Positions 62,646 to 64,000 of a DNA stretch of 64,000 nucleotides are shown in pieces; position 1 is the stretch's first letter, and every line of letters begins with the position of its first letter. This DNA is from VAXT01 sp963794605 (GTDB lineage: Bacteria > Actinomycetota > Thermoleophilia > Gaiellales > Gaiellaceae). The position numbers and the translations under genes are program-made. The stretch is from the NCBI GenBank assembly GCA_963794605.1, contig CAWCEN010000004.1, forward strand, positions 186,001 to 250,000, read 5' to 3'. The notes below the pieces were generated by a model. The model was not told the DNA's origin. It saw only the letters and a program-made list of their open reading frames with translations, and searched no databases.

Positions 62646-62922
62646 CACGAACCACCGAACGCCGGACGAGGTCCGGCACGAGATCGAGGCCGAGCGCGTG
62701 CAGCTCGCGGGGGCCGTCGACCACCTGCGCGACGAGATCCGCGAGGCCACGAACATCGCCGCGAAAGTGCGTGCCAAGCTGCCCGTGATCACTGCGGGAG
62801 CGCTCACGGCAGGGTTCGTCGTCGCGGGTGGGATCGGCGCGACGATGCGGTTGATCGGTCGGCACCGCGAGGGCAAGACAAAAGCCCGCTTCGGCCGCTT
62901 CTCCTTCGTCGACCGTGACTGA
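62635..62922 (+). CDS. DUF3618 domain protein
   Basis: 95 residues: TPDEVRHEIEAERVQLAGAVDHLRDEIREATN is the DUF3618 signature (R.EIE..R..L....D.L), then a membrane segment VITAGALTAGFVVAGGIG. Fourth gene of the coupled operon; function unknown, envelope-associated. Confidence 0.85.
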   Translation: MATSTNHRTPDEVRHEIEAERVQLAGAVDHLRDEIREATNIAAKVRAKLPVITAGALTAGFVVAGGIGATMRLIGRHREGKTKARFGRFSFVDRD

Positions 62923-62966
62923 CGCGAGAACGCCTGTCGGCCTCGGGCGGCTGGCTGGTTGGTCTT

Positions 62967-63644
62967 CTAGCCGGCGGCCTTGACCGTGAACGAGCCGCGC
63001 AGCTTGCGGCTCTTGTCCGAGCGGTACGTGTACTTGCCCGGCTTGAGCGTCAGCGACCACGTCGCCTTTGCCGTCGCGCCGACGCCGGTCTTCTTGTTCA
63101 CGCCCGGCCCCTTGAGATGGAAGTTCTGGGTCTTCGACGTGTCGGCGACGGCGATCTTGAACTTGCCCGACTTCACCGTCCGGACCTTCGAGCCGGAGCC
63201 CGTCTTGAGCGTGATCGTCTTCGTCGTCACCTTGCCGCTCAGTTTCGCCGTGCGCGCGGGAGGCGGAGGCGGCGGTGGCGGCGGAACGTTGCCGACCGTG
63301 AAGCTGCCCTTCATCTGGGCCGCGTGCGGGTCGCACCGATAGTTGTACGTCCCGTCCGTGAACGTCACCGTCCAACTCGTCGAGCCCGTGCCCTCGACGG
63401 TCGTGGACTGTTCTACGCCTGTGCCCATGAGGTGGAAGTTGTGTTCGATCGCGTTGTCCGTGACCGCAATGTCGTACGTGCCGGGATCGAGATGGGTGAC
63501 GTTCGTCCCATCCGGGTTCTTGAGAGAGATGTTGAAGCCCGGACCGACGACGGCCGTGAGCGTCACGTTGGGCGCGCCGGTCGCGCCCGTGGGAATGGAC
63601 ACGGCAGCAGCCGCCACGATGCCTATGAGCAGCGTTCGAAACAT
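62967..63644 (-). CDS. Exported tandem cupredoxin-like protein, second domain metal-less
   Basis: 225 residues with a signal peptide (LIGIVAAAAVSIPTGATG). Domain 1 has type-1 copper ligands His71 (HNFHLMG), Cys104, His107 and Met111 in YRCDPHAAQMKG. A nine-proline linker leads to domain 2, which keeps the fold (NFHLKGPGV, YTYRSDKSRKLRGSF) but has Ser in place of the copper Cys and no His or Met. Probable electron-transfer or copper protein, with domain 2 structural. A paralogue of the second-domain type follows upstream at 63694. Confidence 0.82.
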   Translation of the reverse strand: MFRTLLIGIVAAAAVSIPTGATGAPNVTLTAVVGPGFNISLKNPDGTNVTHLDPGTYDIAVTDNAIEHNFHLMGTGVEQSTTVEGTGSTSWTVTFTDGTYNYRCDPHAAQMKGSFTVGNVPPPPPPPPPARTAKLSGKVTTKTITLKTGSGSKVRTVKSGKFKIAVADTSKTQNFHLKGPGVNKKTGVGATAKATWSLTLKPGKYTYRSDKSRKLRGSFTVKAAG

Positions 63645-63693
63645 CAGACCCTCTCTTCGCCTTCTTACGCGCGAGCGCGCGAATCGGTTTTCT

Positions 63694-64000
63694 TTACGCC
63701 GGTGGGCTGCCTGCGACGATGAATGTCCCGTGCAGCCGTGCGTTCCGGTCGGAACGGTAGCTGTACGAGCCGGGTTGCAGGTTGACGAACCATGTCGAGG
63801 TCGTCTTCGCGGCGATCCTCGTCTTCGCGTTCACCTTCGGCCCGACCAGATGGAAGTTCTGGCCCATCGTCCGGTCACGGACGACGATCTTGTACCGATT
63901 CGGCTGGAGCACGCGGACCTGCTTGCCGTCGGCGCGGACGAGCGTGATCGACTTCGCGGTCACGTTGGCGGTGAGCTGCGGGACGATCGGGTTGCTGCTT
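63694..64000 (-). CDS. Cupredoxin-like paralogue (5' part beyond window)
   Basis: C-terminal part of a related exported protein; the frame continues past the right edge. Visible end: QNFHLVGPKVNAKT and SYSYRSDRNARLHGTF, i.e. the metal-less domain type (Ser for Cys). Gene order and strand match the neighbouring gene, so this is a tandem duplication. Confidence 0.72.
   Translation of the reverse strand, partial: SSNPIVPQLTANVTAKSITLVRADGKQVRVLQPNRYKIVVRDRTMGQNFHLVGPKVNAKTRIAAKTTSTWFVNLQPGSYSYRSDRNARLHGTFIVAGSPPA

Overview
This is a high-GC (roughly 65-70 %) bacterial chromosome segment with many GTG and TTG starts and four-base ATGA/GTGA gene overlaps. It carries DUF3618 and holin-like small membrane genes, a HbpS/GlcG protein, ArgR, and several sigma factors. 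The gene content and protein style suggest a soil actinobacterium, most like Thermoleophilia (Gaiellales/Solirubrobacterales). That placement is inference from gene content; there is no rRNA or other marker here to fix it. No tRNA, rRNA, CRISPR array, transposase or integrase gene was recognised.

Layout. 1-18 kb: an ABC-2 exporter pair; a cold-shock-domain protein divergent from a DEAD-box RNA helicase whose Shine-Dalgarno lies inside a strong hairpin; small membrane and acetyltransferase genes; a very large sacsin/HSP90-like ATPase that runs out of frame into a start-less formyltransferase gene; a coiled-coil protein; an adenylate/guanylate cyclase; an aminotransferase; and a run of small enzymes (GlcG, hydrolase, cupin/TPR, SDR, DHFR-like).

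18.4-40.1 kb is the unusual region. Seventeen copies of a ~31-bp imperfect direct repeat ('repeat A') all lie in the same orientation, although the genes between them point both ways. Most intervals hold one or two small stand-alone genes: acetyltransferases, methyltransferases, a nucleotidyltransferase, an aminoglycoside-phosphotransferase-like kinase, a metallo-beta-lactamase fold protein, a beta-lactamase-like serine hydrolase, SRPBCC, YCII, antibiotic-monooxygenase-like and glyoxalase proteins, three paralogous S51 peptidases, an MFS exporter and a sigma factor. The organisation resembles an integron-type cassette array, but canonical attC boxes and an integrase were not seen, so this is a candidate undescribed cassette-like system. 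A second repeat ('repeat B', around the palindrome ACGGATCCGT) precedes the three S51 peptidases and one flavin-type oxidoreductase gene.

40.4-64 kb looks like stable backbone. It holds queF with a VUT-family transporter (queuosine precursor handling), an MFS permease and a membrane protein in one coupled operon; a thermonuclease; a flippase-like protein; an ECF sigma factor fused to an anti-sigma-like zinc finger and a proline-rich tail; a full 2-oxo-acid dehydrogenase set (E1alpha, E1beta, E2, then E3); a PRC-barrel protein; a sulfite-oxidase-family molybdoenzyme; a REC-GAF-GGDEF-REC-HD-GYP cyclic-di-GMP protein; argR; a four-gene envelope-stress-like operon; and tandem cupredoxin-like exported proteins.

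Data caution: at least eight otherwise conserved genes, including argR, are broken by single-base frameshifts, several of them at G/C homopolymers. Part of the apparent decay may therefore be assembly error.
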